64,000 bases of DNA from Mucilaginibacter pallidiroseus (lineage in GTDB: Bacteria > Bacteroidota > Bacteroidia > Sphingobacteriales > Sphingobacteriaceae), in NCBI RefSeq assembly GCF_007846085.1, contig NZ_VOEJ01000001.1, forward strand, positions 186,001 to 250,000, in the 5' to 3' direction. The notes beneath the pieces are model-generated. The model ran no database searches and had not been told where the DNA came from. It worked only from the letters and a program-made list of their open reading frames with translations. How positions within the stretch are numbered: position 1 is the first letter of the stretch; each line of letters begins with the position of its first letter. The position numbers were made by a program, and so were the translations under genes. This document shows positions 50,219 to 58,967 of the stretch, piece by piece.

Positions 50219-51288
50219 CAGATATGCCAAAGGTTGCCGTTGTAATTTTAAACTGGAACGGCATCAAATACCTCCGTAAGTTTTTACCGTCGGTAACAGC
50301 ATCCTCCTATCCTAATCTGGAAATTGTAGTAGGTGATAACGCTTCCAGTGATGAGTCTGTTCAGTTTTTAAAGGAGAGTTATCCAGACATCCGTGTTATA
50401 GAGAACGACGCTAACTACGGCTTTACGGGCGGGTACAATCGCGTATTGGCGCAGGTGGAGGCTGATTATCTTGTACTTCTAAACTCTGATGTTGAAGTTC
50501 CGGCAGGTTGGATAGAGCCTGTTATTGAACTGATGGAGCAAGATGCTAAAATTGCTGTTGCAGCACCCAAGATCAAATCTTATGCGCAGCAAAAGCATTT
50601 CGAGCATGCTGGTGCAGCTGGCGGCTTTATTGATAAATATGGATACCCATTTTGCCGTGGGCGTATTTTTTATGAGATAGAAGAGGACAAGGGCCAGTAT
50701 GATGCACAAAGTGAAATATTTTGGGCATCCGGCGCGGCTTTGTTCATTAAAAAGAAGTTTTGGGATATAGCCGGTGGTTTTGACGAGAGCTTTTTTGCCC
50801 ACATGGAAGAGATTGACCTTTGCTGGCGCATAAAAAATATGGGATACAAGGTAGTATATTGCCCGCAGAGCCATGTTTACCATGTAGGTGGCGGCACACT
50901 TAACGCCGAAAACCCCTTTAAAACTTACCTGAATTTCCGCAACAACTTGTTGATGCTGAAAAACAACTTGCCTTTTTGGCGGGCGGTTTGGATCATAGGC
51001 CTGCGTATGTGGCTGGATTTTCTTGCACTTATCCGCTTTTTAATGGAAGGTAAACGCAAGGACGCCTGGGCGGTGAGCCGAGCACATCAAAACTTTATAC
51101 GCAAGCTGTTTAAGAAGTCAAAAATTAAAAGTCAAAGGTCAAAAGCTTTGGATGGGGAACTATCTCAAACTTCAAATTCTAAATCTCAAATATTAACAGG
51201 TACTTATCAGCGCAGCATTGTGTGGGATTTCTTCGGCCGTAAAAAAACAAAATTTACTGATCTGGAGCAACAGGACCTGAAGTATTAG
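50215..51288 (+). CDS. Family 2 glycosyltransferase (rhamnosyltransferase-like)
   Basis: A 357-aa GT-A enzyme: VAVVILNWNGIKYL (1-20), GDNASSDES, YLVLLNSDVEVP with a metal-binding DxD-like NSD, and the acceptor-side EEIDLCWRIKNMGYKV. It would add a sugar to an envelope polysaccharide. The C-terminal 55 residues, from about 302, contain KSKIKSQRSKALDG and SNSKSQI, which are encoded by an A-rich repeat (AAGTCAAAGGT at 51129-51139) also seen within prmC and in intergenic DNA. Overlaps the acyltransferase gene by 4 bp and the MscS gene tail by 35 bp. Confidence 0.9.
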   Translation: MTDMPKVAVVILNWNGIKYLRKFLPSVTASSYPNLEIVVGDNASSDESVQFLKESYPDIRVIENDANYGFTGGYNRVLAQVEADYLVLLNSDVEVPAGWIEPVIELMEQDAKIAVAAPKIKSYAQQKHFEHAGAAGGFIDKYGYPFCRGRIFYEIEEDKGQYDAQSEIFWASGAALFIKKKFWDIAGGFDESFFAHMEEIDLCWRIKNMGYKVVYCPQSHVYHVGGGTLNAENPFKTYLNFRNNLLMLKNNLPFWRAVWIIGLRMWLDFLALIRFLMEGKRKDAWAVSRAHQNFIRKLFKKSKIKSQRSKALDGELSQTSNSKSQILTGTYQRSIVWDFFGRKKTKFTDLEQQDLKY

Positions 51289-53818
51289 CATCAGGGATGT
51301 CGTTATCGTTGGTGTCCGTATTTTCTGCGTTGTCAGCTTTTGAAGGTTTGAGGCCTTTCTTTTTACCGAAAAGCTCGCCTTGCTCGTCGGTAATGGTTAA
51401 ATGCATATCGCGTTGAGGATACGGTATCTCTATGCCTTCCTGCTCAAATTTGATGTATATGTCTGTAAGTATAGTGCTTTTTAAAGAGAGCCATTTGGTG
51501 ATGTCTGCAGCCCAAAAAAGTATCCTGAAATCTACAGAGTTTTCACTCAGATTATGAACAAATACCAGTGGCTCGGGATTGTCCATAATGTCTTCATTGC
51601 CATTTAGTAAATCAGTAAGCAACTTTCTAACCTTCTCTATATTTGTACCATAGGCCACACCAATAATCAGTTCAACGCGGCGGTTGTTGTTGCTCAGTGT
51701 CCAGTTCACTACATGTCGTGATATCAAATCACCGTTGGGGATGATAACTTCGGCACCATCGCTGGTAGCTATCTTGCTCGAGCGTATGCCTATCTCCATA
51801 ATGGTTCCCGACCGCGTATCCACTTCTATGATATCCCCAATTTGTACCGGCTTCTCAAATGCAAGTATAAGGCCCGATACCAGGTTGTTTACAATGGTTT
51901 GCAAACCAAAACCAATACCTATGCCGAAAGCGCTGATAATGATGGTAATCTTATCAAGTGGAAAGCCTGAAGCCGTAACAGCCAGTAAAAAACCTATGCC
52001 AAAAACCGCCATTTTAATAAGCAGGGTAGATGTACGGTTCTTTTTTTTCAAGAAATCCATATCACTGGAATGCTTGCCGGCCACCTCATACAGATAGCTG
52101 ATGATACGCGCAGCTACGGATGATAACCAGATAACGGCAATGAAAATAATAATGCTTTGAAAAGTGAACTTGGTATTGGTGCCGCCCAGACTGCGCGTTT
52201 CTCTTAAAAATTTACCAATGTGGTCATAAACAGCATCTTCAACACTCAGGTTTTGAAAAAGCATTATTAGCCATAAAACAAAGGCCAGTATTGTAAGCAC
52301 ACTGCGAAACTTGTTTTGAAGCAACTTGAAGTCGATAAAAGAGGTAAGGCTGTTACTGTTTTTATTTGCCTCGAGTTGCATAAACAAGCTTTGCATTAGT
52401 ATTTGAACGAGGTAGTACATGGCCAGGGCAAGCCATAGGTTGTACACAGCTGTCACACCGATAATTTTTGCCAGCGTAACGCGGCCAAATATATTGCAAA
52501 GAGCCGATGCCGCAAGCAATGCGATAAATACCTGCAAAACCGGCTTGGTGTATCTCAAGAAGTTTTCGGGCGATTTTTTTACTACAAGGTAAAACCTTAT
52601 GCTTAACCCGGCCGCAGCAAGGGCTAAAATCAAATCGATGACCCTATCGGTGTTTGATACTTCAACAAACAGGTTACTGAAGCTGAACACCAAGGTGATA
52701 ATAAATAACGGCAGCAAATAGCTGAATAACGGCTGCGGACAGGTGCGCTTAACCAGGTACAAAACCGCCATTGTTAACCCGGTGAAAAATAGCTCGAGTA
52801 CTATTACTGGTGGGTGATCATAAAAATTAGGGACGATAGATAACGCTACTATAAACGCCGAGGCATATGGATAAACAGATACATACCTTGCATGTTCCAA
52901 TACGGTTCGGGGCGAATCTTTTATGCGCATTACCTTGCGCCGGCTGGTTATAATCCACGTAAGAAATAAGCCTAACACCAGCAGGCCTGCCAAGTGTATA
53001 AACTGATCACGGAGCGCAAAAAACGTCAGCAGCTTCAAATTCATATTGCTGGTTTTAGCAAGCGCTGTTTTAAAAGTGCTTTCGGTATTGCTGTCAATCT
53101 CCCAAATACTGTTGTTTTCGTCGCTGAGGGCCTGAATGCTAAATTCTCTTATCTTGATATCGATTTGGTCTTTTAAGTCTAACAGGGATATGTAAATAGC
53201 GGCTGTGCGGTTTTGCAGCAGGCTAACCTTTAATATAAGTTTACGGTTTATGGTATCCAGTCGTTGAAACTTACTGTCAATAGCTATTTTTTGTTTCAGG
53301 TAAGTGCTGCGCAGGTTGCTGTCTGCCGGCACCAGTCGCATCGACGAATCTTTTGCCATTGAAGCAAGCTCGTTTTGGTTTTGAACAAGCTTCACATTAA
53401 TGCCCGACAGGCGATCCTGCCATAGGTCCAACTGATCGTCACTGCGGGTAATAATATCTCTGATAGCGTACAAATAACGCAGGGTGCTGCTCCTGTCATT
53501 ATCGATCAGGGTTTTTATCAATGTAACACGCTTTTCGTAGGAGGGCAGCAGGGTGCTGATGTCGACAGTATCAACGGTGCGCGATAGGTTGGTTTTAATC
53601 TGATTAAAAGATGATGTATAATACTCAATCTTTTGCAGCAGGTTATTGATGGATGTATCCGACTTTTTAAGGCTCCGCATCATCGAGTCGCGGCGAAGAA
53701 TAGAGCGCCTTAATGAGTCGCGCACGGTTTGCTTCTTTTTGGTTTGCGCAAATCCAGGTGCGCATAAAAGCGTAAGCAATAATAAGGTAACAGGTATAGT
53801 TTTGAGGGCTTTAAGCAT
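51254..53818 (-). CDS. Large MscS-family mechanosensitive channel (MscK-like)
   Basis: An 854-aa protein with a signal peptide (about 1-24), a periplasmic coiled-coil region (about 30-260) and roughly ten or eleven membrane helices (270-690). The MscS core comprises a TM3-like glycine-rich helix (SAFGIGIGFGLQTIVNNLVSGLILAFEKPVQIGDIIEV, about 630-668) and a C-terminal beta/alpha cytoplasmic domain. The multi-helix N-terminal part and periplasmic domain are like MscK/KefA. It releases solutes on hypo-osmotic shock. The C-terminus is Asp/Asn-rich. The gene ends in 35 bp of overlap with the convergent glycosyltransferase gene. Confidence 0.9.
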   Translation of the reverse strand: MLKALKTIPVTLLLLTLLCAPGFAQTKKKQTVRDSLRRSILRRDSMMRSLKKSDTSINNLLQKIEYYTSSFNQIKTNLSRTVDTVDISTLLPSYEKRVTLIKTLIDNDRSSTLRYLYAIRDIITRSDDQLDLWQDRLSGINVKLVQNQNELASMAKDSSMRLVPADSNLRSTYLKQKIAIDSKFQRLDTINRKLILKVSLLQNRTAAIYISLLDLKDQIDIKIREFSIQALSDENNSIWEIDSNTESTFKTALAKTSNMNLKLLTFFALRDQFIHLAGLLVLGLFLTWIITSRRKVMRIKDSPRTVLEHARYVSVYPYASAFIVALSIVPNFYDHPPVIVLELFFTGLTMAVLYLVKRTCPQPLFSYLLPLFIITLVFSFSNLFVEVSNTDRVIDLILALAAAGLSIRFYLVVKKSPENFLRYTKPVLQVFIALLAASALCNIFGRVTLAKIIGVTAVYNLWLALAMYYLVQILMQSLFMQLEANKNSNSLTSFIDFKLLQNKFRSVLTILAFVLWLIMLFQNLSVEDAVYDHIGKFLRETRSLGGTNTKFTFQSIIIFIAVIWLSSVAARIISYLYEVAGKHSSDMDFLKKKNRTSTLLIKMAVFGIGFLLAVTASGFPLDKITIIISAFGIGIGFGLQTIVNNLVSGLILAFEKPVQIGDIIEVDTRSGTIMEIGIRSSKIATSDGAEVIIPNGDLISRHVVNWTLSNNNRRVELIIGVAYGTNIEKVRKLLTDLLNGNEDIMDNPEPLVFVHNLSENSVDFRILFWAADITKWLSLKSTILTDIYIKFEQEGIEIPYPQRDMHLTITDEQGELFGKKKGLKPSKADNAENTDTNDNDIPDANTSGPVAPDQ

Positions 53819-53924
53819 CCTTGTATCGAATTCTATTGTTCGCTTAAAGAAACAAAGACGCTTTTTGTTTTACCTGTTTGCTAGTAATCGTAAACACCCT
53901 GGTTGATGAGGGCTAAGGTGAATA

Positions 53925-54344
53925 TTATTTCAATAAAAAACTTTCCACGCCAAGGCGGTATGAGTGTAAGCCAAAGCCCGCTATAACCCCGCGACAACTT
54001 GCTGCCAGCATCGATTTATGCCTAAACTCCTCACGTTTATGCACGTTTGATATGTGCACCTCAATTACCGGTGTGTTAATTGCCGCAATGGCATCGGCAA
54101 TGGCTATGGATGTATGGGTGTATGCGCCGGCATTGAGTACAATACCATCATAAGTAAAGCCCACTTCATGAAGTTTATTTATAATTTCGCCCTCAACATT
54201 GCTTTGGTAATAAGTGATATTGATGTCGGTGTAGTGCTGTTTAAGATCCGTAAGGTAGCTTTCAAAATCAGTATTACCGTATATCGACTTTTCGCGCACA
54301 CCAAGCAGGTTAAGATTTGGGCCGTTTATAATTTGTATATTCAT
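53925..54344 (-). CDS. aroQ: Type II 3-dehydroquinate dehydratase
   Basis: A 139-aa enzyme with the AroQ motifs GPNLNLLGVRE (catalytic Arg/Tyr loop), YQSNVEGEIIN, NAGAYTHTSIAI, PVIEVHISNVHKREEFRHKS (catalytic His/Arg). It dehydrates 3-dehydroquinate to 3-dehydroshikimate in the shikimate pathway. Length is typical. The ATG lies 5 nt after an exact TAAGTTTG box, so its mRNA is probably leaderless. Divergent from xerD. Confidence 0.96.
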   Translation of the reverse strand: MNIQIINGPNLNLLGVREKSIYGNTDFESYLTDLKQHYTDINITYYQSNVEGEIINKLHEVGFTYDGIVLNAGAYTHTSIAIADAIAAINTPVIEVHISNVHKREEFRHKSMLAASCRGVIAGFGLHSYRLGVESFLLK

Positions 54345-54349
54345 TTGTT

Positions 54350-54357
54350 CAAACTTA
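54350..54357 (-). promoter_or_regulatory. -7 box (TAAGTTTG) five nt before the aroQ ATG
   Basis: Exact TAnnTTTG on the minus strand, then AACAA, then ATG at 54344. Suggests a near-leaderless transcript. Confidence 0.5.
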
Positions 54358-54384
54358 GTTATAAAACATTAAAACTAAAATCTA

Positions 54385-55290
54385 TTGAATTGGGCTGCGG
54401 CAGTAAAGGGATTTAAAACTTACTTGAGGTTAGAGCGGTCGTTATCCGCGAACTCGATAGATGCCTATATTACAGATTTAGAAAAGCTGTATCAATTTGC
54501 TGATTCAGAATTAAATAAAAAATCTCCTACAGAATTTTCTTTAGCCGATTTGCGTGCCTTTATTTTTTGGATAAATGATTTGGGGATGATTCCGTCATCG
54601 CAGGCGCGTATCATTTCGGGCATCAAAGCCTTCTATAAATTCTTGCTGATTGAGGATTTTATCACGATAGATCCATCCGTATTGTTGGAAGCGCCTAAGA
54701 TTACCCGCAAGCTGCCGGATACCTTGAGCATTATCGAGATCAATAAAATGATAGGTGCTATCGACCTGTCACGACCGGAAGGGCCGCGCAACAAGGCTAT
54801 GCTCGAAGTGTTGTATGGCTGCGGACTGCGGGTGTCTGAGCTGACCGAGCTTAAACTGTCAAATTTATACCTTCGAAAAGGTGACGAACTAATTAAAGTT
54901 TTGGGTAAAGGTAGCAAGGAGCGCCTGGTGCCCATAGGGGGCGAAGCCATTAAGGCGCTAAATATTTGGATTGAACAAGTGCGCGTGCATGTCGATATCA
55001 AAAAGGGCGAGGAAGATATGGTTTTCCTTAACCGCAGAGGGAAGCGATTAACAAGGGTTTATGTTTTTATGCTGATAAAAGAATTAGCCCAAACTATCGG
55101 GCTGACAAAAAACATAAGTCCGCATACGTTTCGCCACTCTTTTGCCACCCACCTTGTTGAGGGCGGGGCGGACCTGCGCGCCGTACAGGAGATGCTGGGC
55201 CACGAAAGCATTACCACCACCGAGATATATGCGCACCTGGATAAGGAGTATTTGAAAAGTGCGATTATCCAGTTCCATCCAAGGAGTTAG
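54385..55290 (+). CDS. xerD: Tyrosine recombinase XerD-like (site-specific integrase)
   Basis: A 301-aa tyrosine recombinase with an N-terminal SAM-like core-binding domain (1-90) and a catalytic domain with Arg in GCGLRVSEL (about 150), Lys in GKGSKERLVP, HTFRHSFATHL (HxxR, about 247-250), LGHESITTTEIYAHLD (His about 270 and Tyr about 279). It resolves chromosome dimers at dif with XerC. The start is a TTG at 54385; ATG starts only occur well inside the domain. No dif site was found in the window by inspection. Confidence 0.92.
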   Translation: MNWAAAVKGFKTYLRLERSLSANSIDAYITDLEKLYQFADSELNKKSPTEFSLADLRAFIFWINDLGMIPSSQARIISGIKAFYKFLLIEDFITIDPSVLLEAPKITRKLPDTLSIIEINKMIGAIDLSRPEGPRNKAMLEVLYGCGLRVSELTELKLSNLYLRKGDELIKVLGKGSKERLVPIGGEAIKALNIWIEQVRVHVDIKKGEEDMVFLNRRGKRLTRVYVFMLIKELAQTIGLTKNISPHTFRHSFATHLVEGGADLRAVQEMLGHESITTTEIYAHLDKEYLKSAIIQFHPRS

Positions 55291-55334
55291 ATTTTTTGCT
55301 TTAGAAGTTTAAAAGCCAAAACAAAAATGTCATT

Positions 55335-55373
55335 GCGAGGAGCAAAGCGACGTGGTAATCTCCTCGCGTTTTT
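55335..55373 (+). terminator. Terminator-like repeat hairpin after xerD
   Basis: A stem GCGAGGAG / CTCCTCGC (17-nt loop) followed by GTTTTT. Its sequence (cattgcgaggagcaaagcga) is typical of a widespread dispersed repeat in bacterial genomes, which may double as a terminator here. Confidence 0.5.
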
Positions 55374-55412
55374 AACAGGGCGCAAGATTTCCATCCCTAA
55401 TCCTTGTTAATT

Positions 55413-56297
55413 TTACGATTTGTTACCCCTGATATACTCGGCCTTTATCATCCTGTCTCTACCACTCATATCTCGCCTTAACTCAATGTTTATAAACTTC
55501 TTATCATTTAGCATGTCAACAGTTTGTTGACCATAACTTTCATTTATTTCAAAGTATAGTAAACCGCCATCTACAAGTTTGTTGACGGCATAATCAGCAA
55601 TGGCTTTGTAGAATATCAAGGGATCATGTTCGGGTACAAACAAGGCCGTGTGCGGCTCAAAATCGTTTACGTTAATATGCATTTTTGCCTTATCATCCAT
55701 CGTAACGTAGGGCGGGTTTGATATAATGATATCAAGATCATCAGGTGCCAGGCCCGGCTGTATCTGCAAGATATCGGCTTCAATAAAGTTTACCTCGGCC
55801 TCGTTAATCACGGCGTTTTTCTTTGCGGTGTTCAATGCTTCTGATGAAATATCTATGGCGCTTACACGTGCATGTTTAAGATTCTTTTTTAAACTGATGG
55901 CTATACATCCGCTCCCTGTACCAATATCCAAAACAGATAAAGGTTTTTCACTTTCAACTTTTAACCTTTGACTTGATAATACCCATTCTACCAATTCTTC
56001 CGTTTCCGGCCTTGGGATAAGTACAGCAGGATTAACCAAAAATGTAAGCCCGTAAAATTCTGCTGAGCCCAAAACGTATTGTACAGGTTTGCCTGTTTTT
56101 AATTCATTCAATATTAGCGGTAGTTTTTCGATGGCTTCGGGGGGCACGTCATCTTCAGGGAAAGCCTTGATCTTGGCGTGCGACAGATCTGTCACCTGGC
56201 TCAATACCAATAACGTGATCGCTTCCGCTTCCTGCTGCCCGTAAAGGCCATCAAGCTGCTGATGGAAATTAAGAAATACATCCTTAATAGTTTTCAT
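55413..56297 (-). CDS. prmC: Release factor glutamine methyltransferase
   Basis: A 294-aa SAM-dependent methyltransferase that methylates the GGQ glutamine of peptide release factors. The SAM motif I is VLDIGTGSGCIAI, and motif IV is IIISNPPYVTMDD, the NPPY catalytic signature. ATG 56297 gives MKTIKDVFLN; an upstream ATG at 56312 would only add MLLCC. A short insert SSQRLKVESEKPL between VEWVL and the SAM motif is encoded by the same A-rich repeat word as in the glycosyltransferase gene (55964-55974, antisense AAGTCAAAGGT). Confidence 0.93.
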   Translation of the reverse strand: MKTIKDVFLNFHQQLDGLYGQQEAEAITLLVLSQVTDLSHAKIKAFPEDDVPPEAIEKLPLILNELKTGKPVQYVLGSAEFYGLTFLVNPAVLIPRPETEELVEWVLSSQRLKVESEKPLSVLDIGTGSGCIAISLKKNLKHARVSAIDISSEALNTAKKNAVINEAEVNFIEADILQIQPGLAPDDLDIIISNPPYVTMDDKAKMHINVNDFEPHTALFVPEHDPLIFYKAIADYAVNKLVDGGLLYFEINESYGQQTVDMLNDKKFINIELRRDMSGRDRMIKAEYIRGNKS

Positions 56298-56318
56298 GCA
56301 ACAAAGTAACATAAAAGC

Positions 56319-56326
56319 TACTTTTG
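56319..56326 (+). promoter_or_regulatory. -7 box (TACTTTTG) four nt before the ribD ATG
   Basis: Exact TAnnTTTG match, then CACC, then ATG at 56331; implies a leaderless or near-leaderless mRNA. The 33-bp divergent gap to prmC leaves little room for other control. Confidence 0.5.
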
Positions 56327-56330
56327 CACC

Positions 56331-57389
56331 ATGCCATTACATGAAATTTATATGCGCCGTTGTTTGGAGCTGGCTGCTTTGGGTGCAGGCAGCGTAAGCC
56401 CCAACCCTATGGTAGGCGCGGTGATCGTGCATAACGATCGCGTTATTGGCGAAGGATACCACCATAAATACGGCGAAGCACATGCTGAAGTAAATGCGGT
56501 TAACATGGTGGTAAACAGGTATGATAACTATGCAGAACTGCTACGTCAATCAACAATATACGTATCATTAGAGCCTTGCGCTCATCATGGCAAAACGCCG
56601 CCATGTGCCGATTTAATTATCAGGCATCAAATACCAAATGTAGTAGTTGGCTGCCGCGATCCATTCCCACAGGTTGACGGCAAAGGGATTGAAAAACTTG
56701 AAGCAGCGGGTATAAACGTAACGGTAGGCGTGTTGGAAGACGAGTGCCTTTGGCTCAATCGACGCTTTTTCACTCGTGTGCAAAAACACCGGCCTTATAT
56801 CATTTTGAAATGGGCGCAGACCACCGATGGCTTTTTCGCCCCGGCCAATGGTAGCCAGCATTGGATAACCGGGATCGAGAGCCGCAAACTTGTACATCAA
56901 TGGCGTGCCGAAGAGGATGCTATATTGGTAGGGAAAAATACTGTATTAGCCGATAACCCTCAACTGAATGTGAGGTTGGCAAATGGAAGGTCGCCTAAGA
57001 GGGTCATCATTGACAGAAACCTTACCTTACCAGCCACTTTAAATGTATTTGATAAAACCGTTGAAACATTGGTATTTAACCAGGTTAAAACGGATATTGA
57101 CGAAAACCTGAAATACATAGCTTTAGAAGATTTTGACAGGTACGTACCGCAGTACATCATGTTCCAGCTATACATGCAAGATGTGCAATCGGTAATTATT
57201 GAAGGCGGTGCCAATACGCTTAATGGTTTCATAAACGAAGGTTTATGGGATGAGGCGCGCATTTTCACGGGGGCATCAGTGCTCTGCGAGGGAATTAAGG
57301 CTCCCGTTATCACCGGTGTTAACGGCGGCAGGCAGGATATAGGTGACGATAGCCTGCAAATATTTTACAACAAACAAATTAAGCACTAA
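56331..57389 (+). CDS. ribD: Bifunctional riboflavin deaminase/reductase
   Basis: A 352-aa enzyme. The N-terminal cytidine-deaminase-like domain has zinc ligands in GEAHAEVNAV (His/Glu, about 50) and SLEPCAHHGKTPPCADLI (two Cys, about 85). The C-terminal RibD/DHFR-like reductase domain starts about 150 (YIILKWAQTTDGFFAPANG) and includes VIIEGGANTLNGFINEGLWDEARIF. It performs deamination and side-chain reduction in riboflavin synthesis. Other rib genes are not adjacent. The next gene follows only 4 bp later, so an operon is likely. Confidence 0.95.
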   Translation: MPLHEIYMRRCLELAALGAGSVSPNPMVGAVIVHNDRVIGEGYHHKYGEAHAEVNAVNMVVNRYDNYAELLRQSTIYVSLEPCAHHGKTPPCADLIIRHQIPNVVVGCRDPFPQVDGKGIEKLEAAGINVTVGVLEDECLWLNRRFFTRVQKHRPYIILKWAQTTDGFFAPANGSQHWITGIESRKLVHQWRAEEDAILVGKNTVLADNPQLNVRLANGRSPKRVIIDRNLTLPATLNVFDKTVETLVFNQVKTDIDENLKYIALEDFDRYVPQYIMFQLYMQDVQSVIIEGGANTLNGFINEGLWDEARIFTGASVLCEGIKAPVITGVNGGRQDIGDDSLQIFYNKQIKH

Positions 57390-57393
57390 GCTG

Positions 57394-58257
57394 ATGTTAT
57401 ACGTTTTTTTGAGCATTTGCTGCAGCGTTATAGTTTCTATATTACTGAAACTTGCCCGCAGGTACAGCATTGATATTTCACAGGCCATAACCTGGAATTA
57501 CTCGATGGCCATTTTGCTTACGTGGTTATTTTTTAAACCGCAGTTTCAAAACTTGCAGGCTGCACCAATAGGTATTTACACTGCTGTTGGTTTGTTACTG
57601 CCACTGGTATTTTGGATCATGGCATCATCGGTACGTGTTGCCGGCATAGTACGTACAGATGTAGCACAACGCTTGTCGTTATTTATACCCTTGCTGGCAT
57701 CGTTCCTGGTGTTTGGGGAGGCACTTACACCACTAAAAATTGCAGGCATTATAGTAGGTTTCGCCGCCATACTATGCTCGATACCCTGGCAAAAGAAAAC
57801 CGCCAATCGTAAGGTAATTAGCAATGCCTGGATGTATTTGGTGGTTGTGTTTTTTGGCTTTGGGGCTATTGATATTTTATTTAAAAAGGTTGCCGCCTTT
57901 AGGGAAATACCATATACCACCTCGTTGTTTTTTATCTATAGCCTGGCTTTTATTATAGCACTGACAGGCTTACTAATCAGGGTGTTCAATCGTAAGGCCC
58001 GAATTGTTTGGCCGCACATTATGTTTGGATTGATACTCGGCGTGGCAAATTTTGGCAACATCTTATTTTATTTGCGGGCGCATAAAGCTTTGGCAAGTAA
58101 CCCATCGGCAGTATTTTCTGCCATGAATATAGGCGTTATTACTGTTGGCACCCTTGTTGGCGTGTTTGTTTTTAATGAACGCCTAAGCCTGGTCAATAAA
58201 ATTGGTATAGGGCTGGCTATCGTAGCCATTATTTTGATCACTCTTTCGCAGCACTAA
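57394..58257 (+). CDS. EamA/DMT-family membrane transporter
   Basis: A 287-aa protein with about ten hydrophobic helices in two EamA repeats (MLYVFLSICCSVIVSILLKL..., TDVAQRLSLFIPLLASFLVFGEALTPLKIAGIIVGFAAILC, and a second repeat with SAVFSAMNIGVITVGTLVGVFVFNERLSLVNKIGIGLAIVAIILITL). It exports or imports small metabolites; the substrate is unknown. ATG 57394 lies 4 bp after ribD; the open frame begins upstream inside ribD. It overlaps the YigZ gene by one base (TAATG), so the three are one operon. Confidence 0.88.
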   Translation: MLYVFLSICCSVIVSILLKLARRYSIDISQAITWNYSMAILLTWLFFKPQFQNLQAAPIGIYTAVGLLLPLVFWIMASSVRVAGIVRTDVAQRLSLFIPLLASFLVFGEALTPLKIAGIIVGFAAILCSIPWQKKTANRKVISNAWMYLVVVFFGFGAIDILFKKVAAFREIPYTTSLFFIYSLAFIIALTGLLIRVFNRKARIVWPHIMFGLILGVANFGNILFYLRAHKALASNPSAVFSAMNIGVITVGTLVGVFVFNERLSLVNKIGIGLAIVAIILITLSQH

Positions 58258-58871
58258 TGTTATTTGACGATACCTATAGAACTATTGCCGCCCCGGTAGA
58301 GGCTATCTTTCGTGACCGTGGCAGCAAGTTTTTGGCTTTTGCTTACCCAATTACTACCGATGCCGAGATAAAGCCCCTTGTAGCAAATTTAAAAGCGCAA
58401 CACCCAAAGGCTAATCACCATTGTTGGGCCGTCAGGCTGGGTATAGACAGGTCGGTGTTTCGGGTTAACGATGACGGCGAACCTTCCGGTACGGCAGGCC
58501 GACCGATCCTGAATACGTTGCTGTCGAAAGAAATTACAAATACGTTAGTTGTAGTTGTACGTTATTTTGGCGGTACGTTATTAGGTGTGCCCGGGCTTAT
58601 AAATGCCTATAAATCTGCTACCGAGCTGGCGCTTGCTGAAGCAACTGTCATTGACAAAACCGTGAATGATGTTTACACCGTAATCTTCGAGTACGCTCAT
58701 ATGAATGATGTAATGCGCATTGTAAAGGACGAGCAGTTGCAGGTGTTGCAGCAACGATCGGAATTGAATTGCGATATACAATTTTCGGTGCGTAAAACAC
58801 AGGTAGAAACTGTGATGGCTAAACTCAACAAAGTTGAGGGGGTGAAGATTAAGTATGATTACAGCGGTTAA
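58257..58871 (+). CDS. YigZ/IMPACT-family protein
   Basis: A 204-aa protein of the UPF0029/IMPACT family with KFLAFAYPITTDAEI, HPKANHHCWAVRLG, NDDGEPSGTAGRPIL and VVVVRYFGGTLLGVPGL, the family signature. A C-terminal ferredoxin-like domain follows (about 140-204). The bacterial role is unclear; eukaryotic IMPACT modulates translational control. The ATG overlaps the EamA stop (TAATG), so it is translationally coupled. Confidence 0.93.
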   Translation: MLFDDTYRTIAAPVEAIFRDRGSKFLAFAYPITTDAEIKPLVANLKAQHPKANHHCWAVRLGIDRSVFRVNDDGEPSGTAGRPILNTLLSKEITNTLVVVVRYFGGTLLGVPGLINAYKSATELALAEATVIDKTVNDVYTVIFEYAHMNDVMRIVKDEQLQVLQQRSELNCDIQFSVRKTQVETVMAKLNKVEGVKIKYDYSG

Positions 58872-58967
58872 CGTTTGATTGCATTTTTTCATTTTCGAAA
58901 CACCCGGTTGTAACAAACTGGCTCGCAAGAAACTTAGTCTTAGTTAAAATTCTTATTTTGCATACCT

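Noticed and set aside
54345..54384. A dif recombination site next to xerD
   Set aside because: No dif-like 28-bp partial palindrome could be recognised by eye in the flanks; genome-wide search would be needed.
56295..56312. N-terminal MLLCC extension of PrmC as a second Cys leader
   Set aside because: It is in frame with prmC with no stop codon, terminator or separate ORF, so it is just an alternative start.
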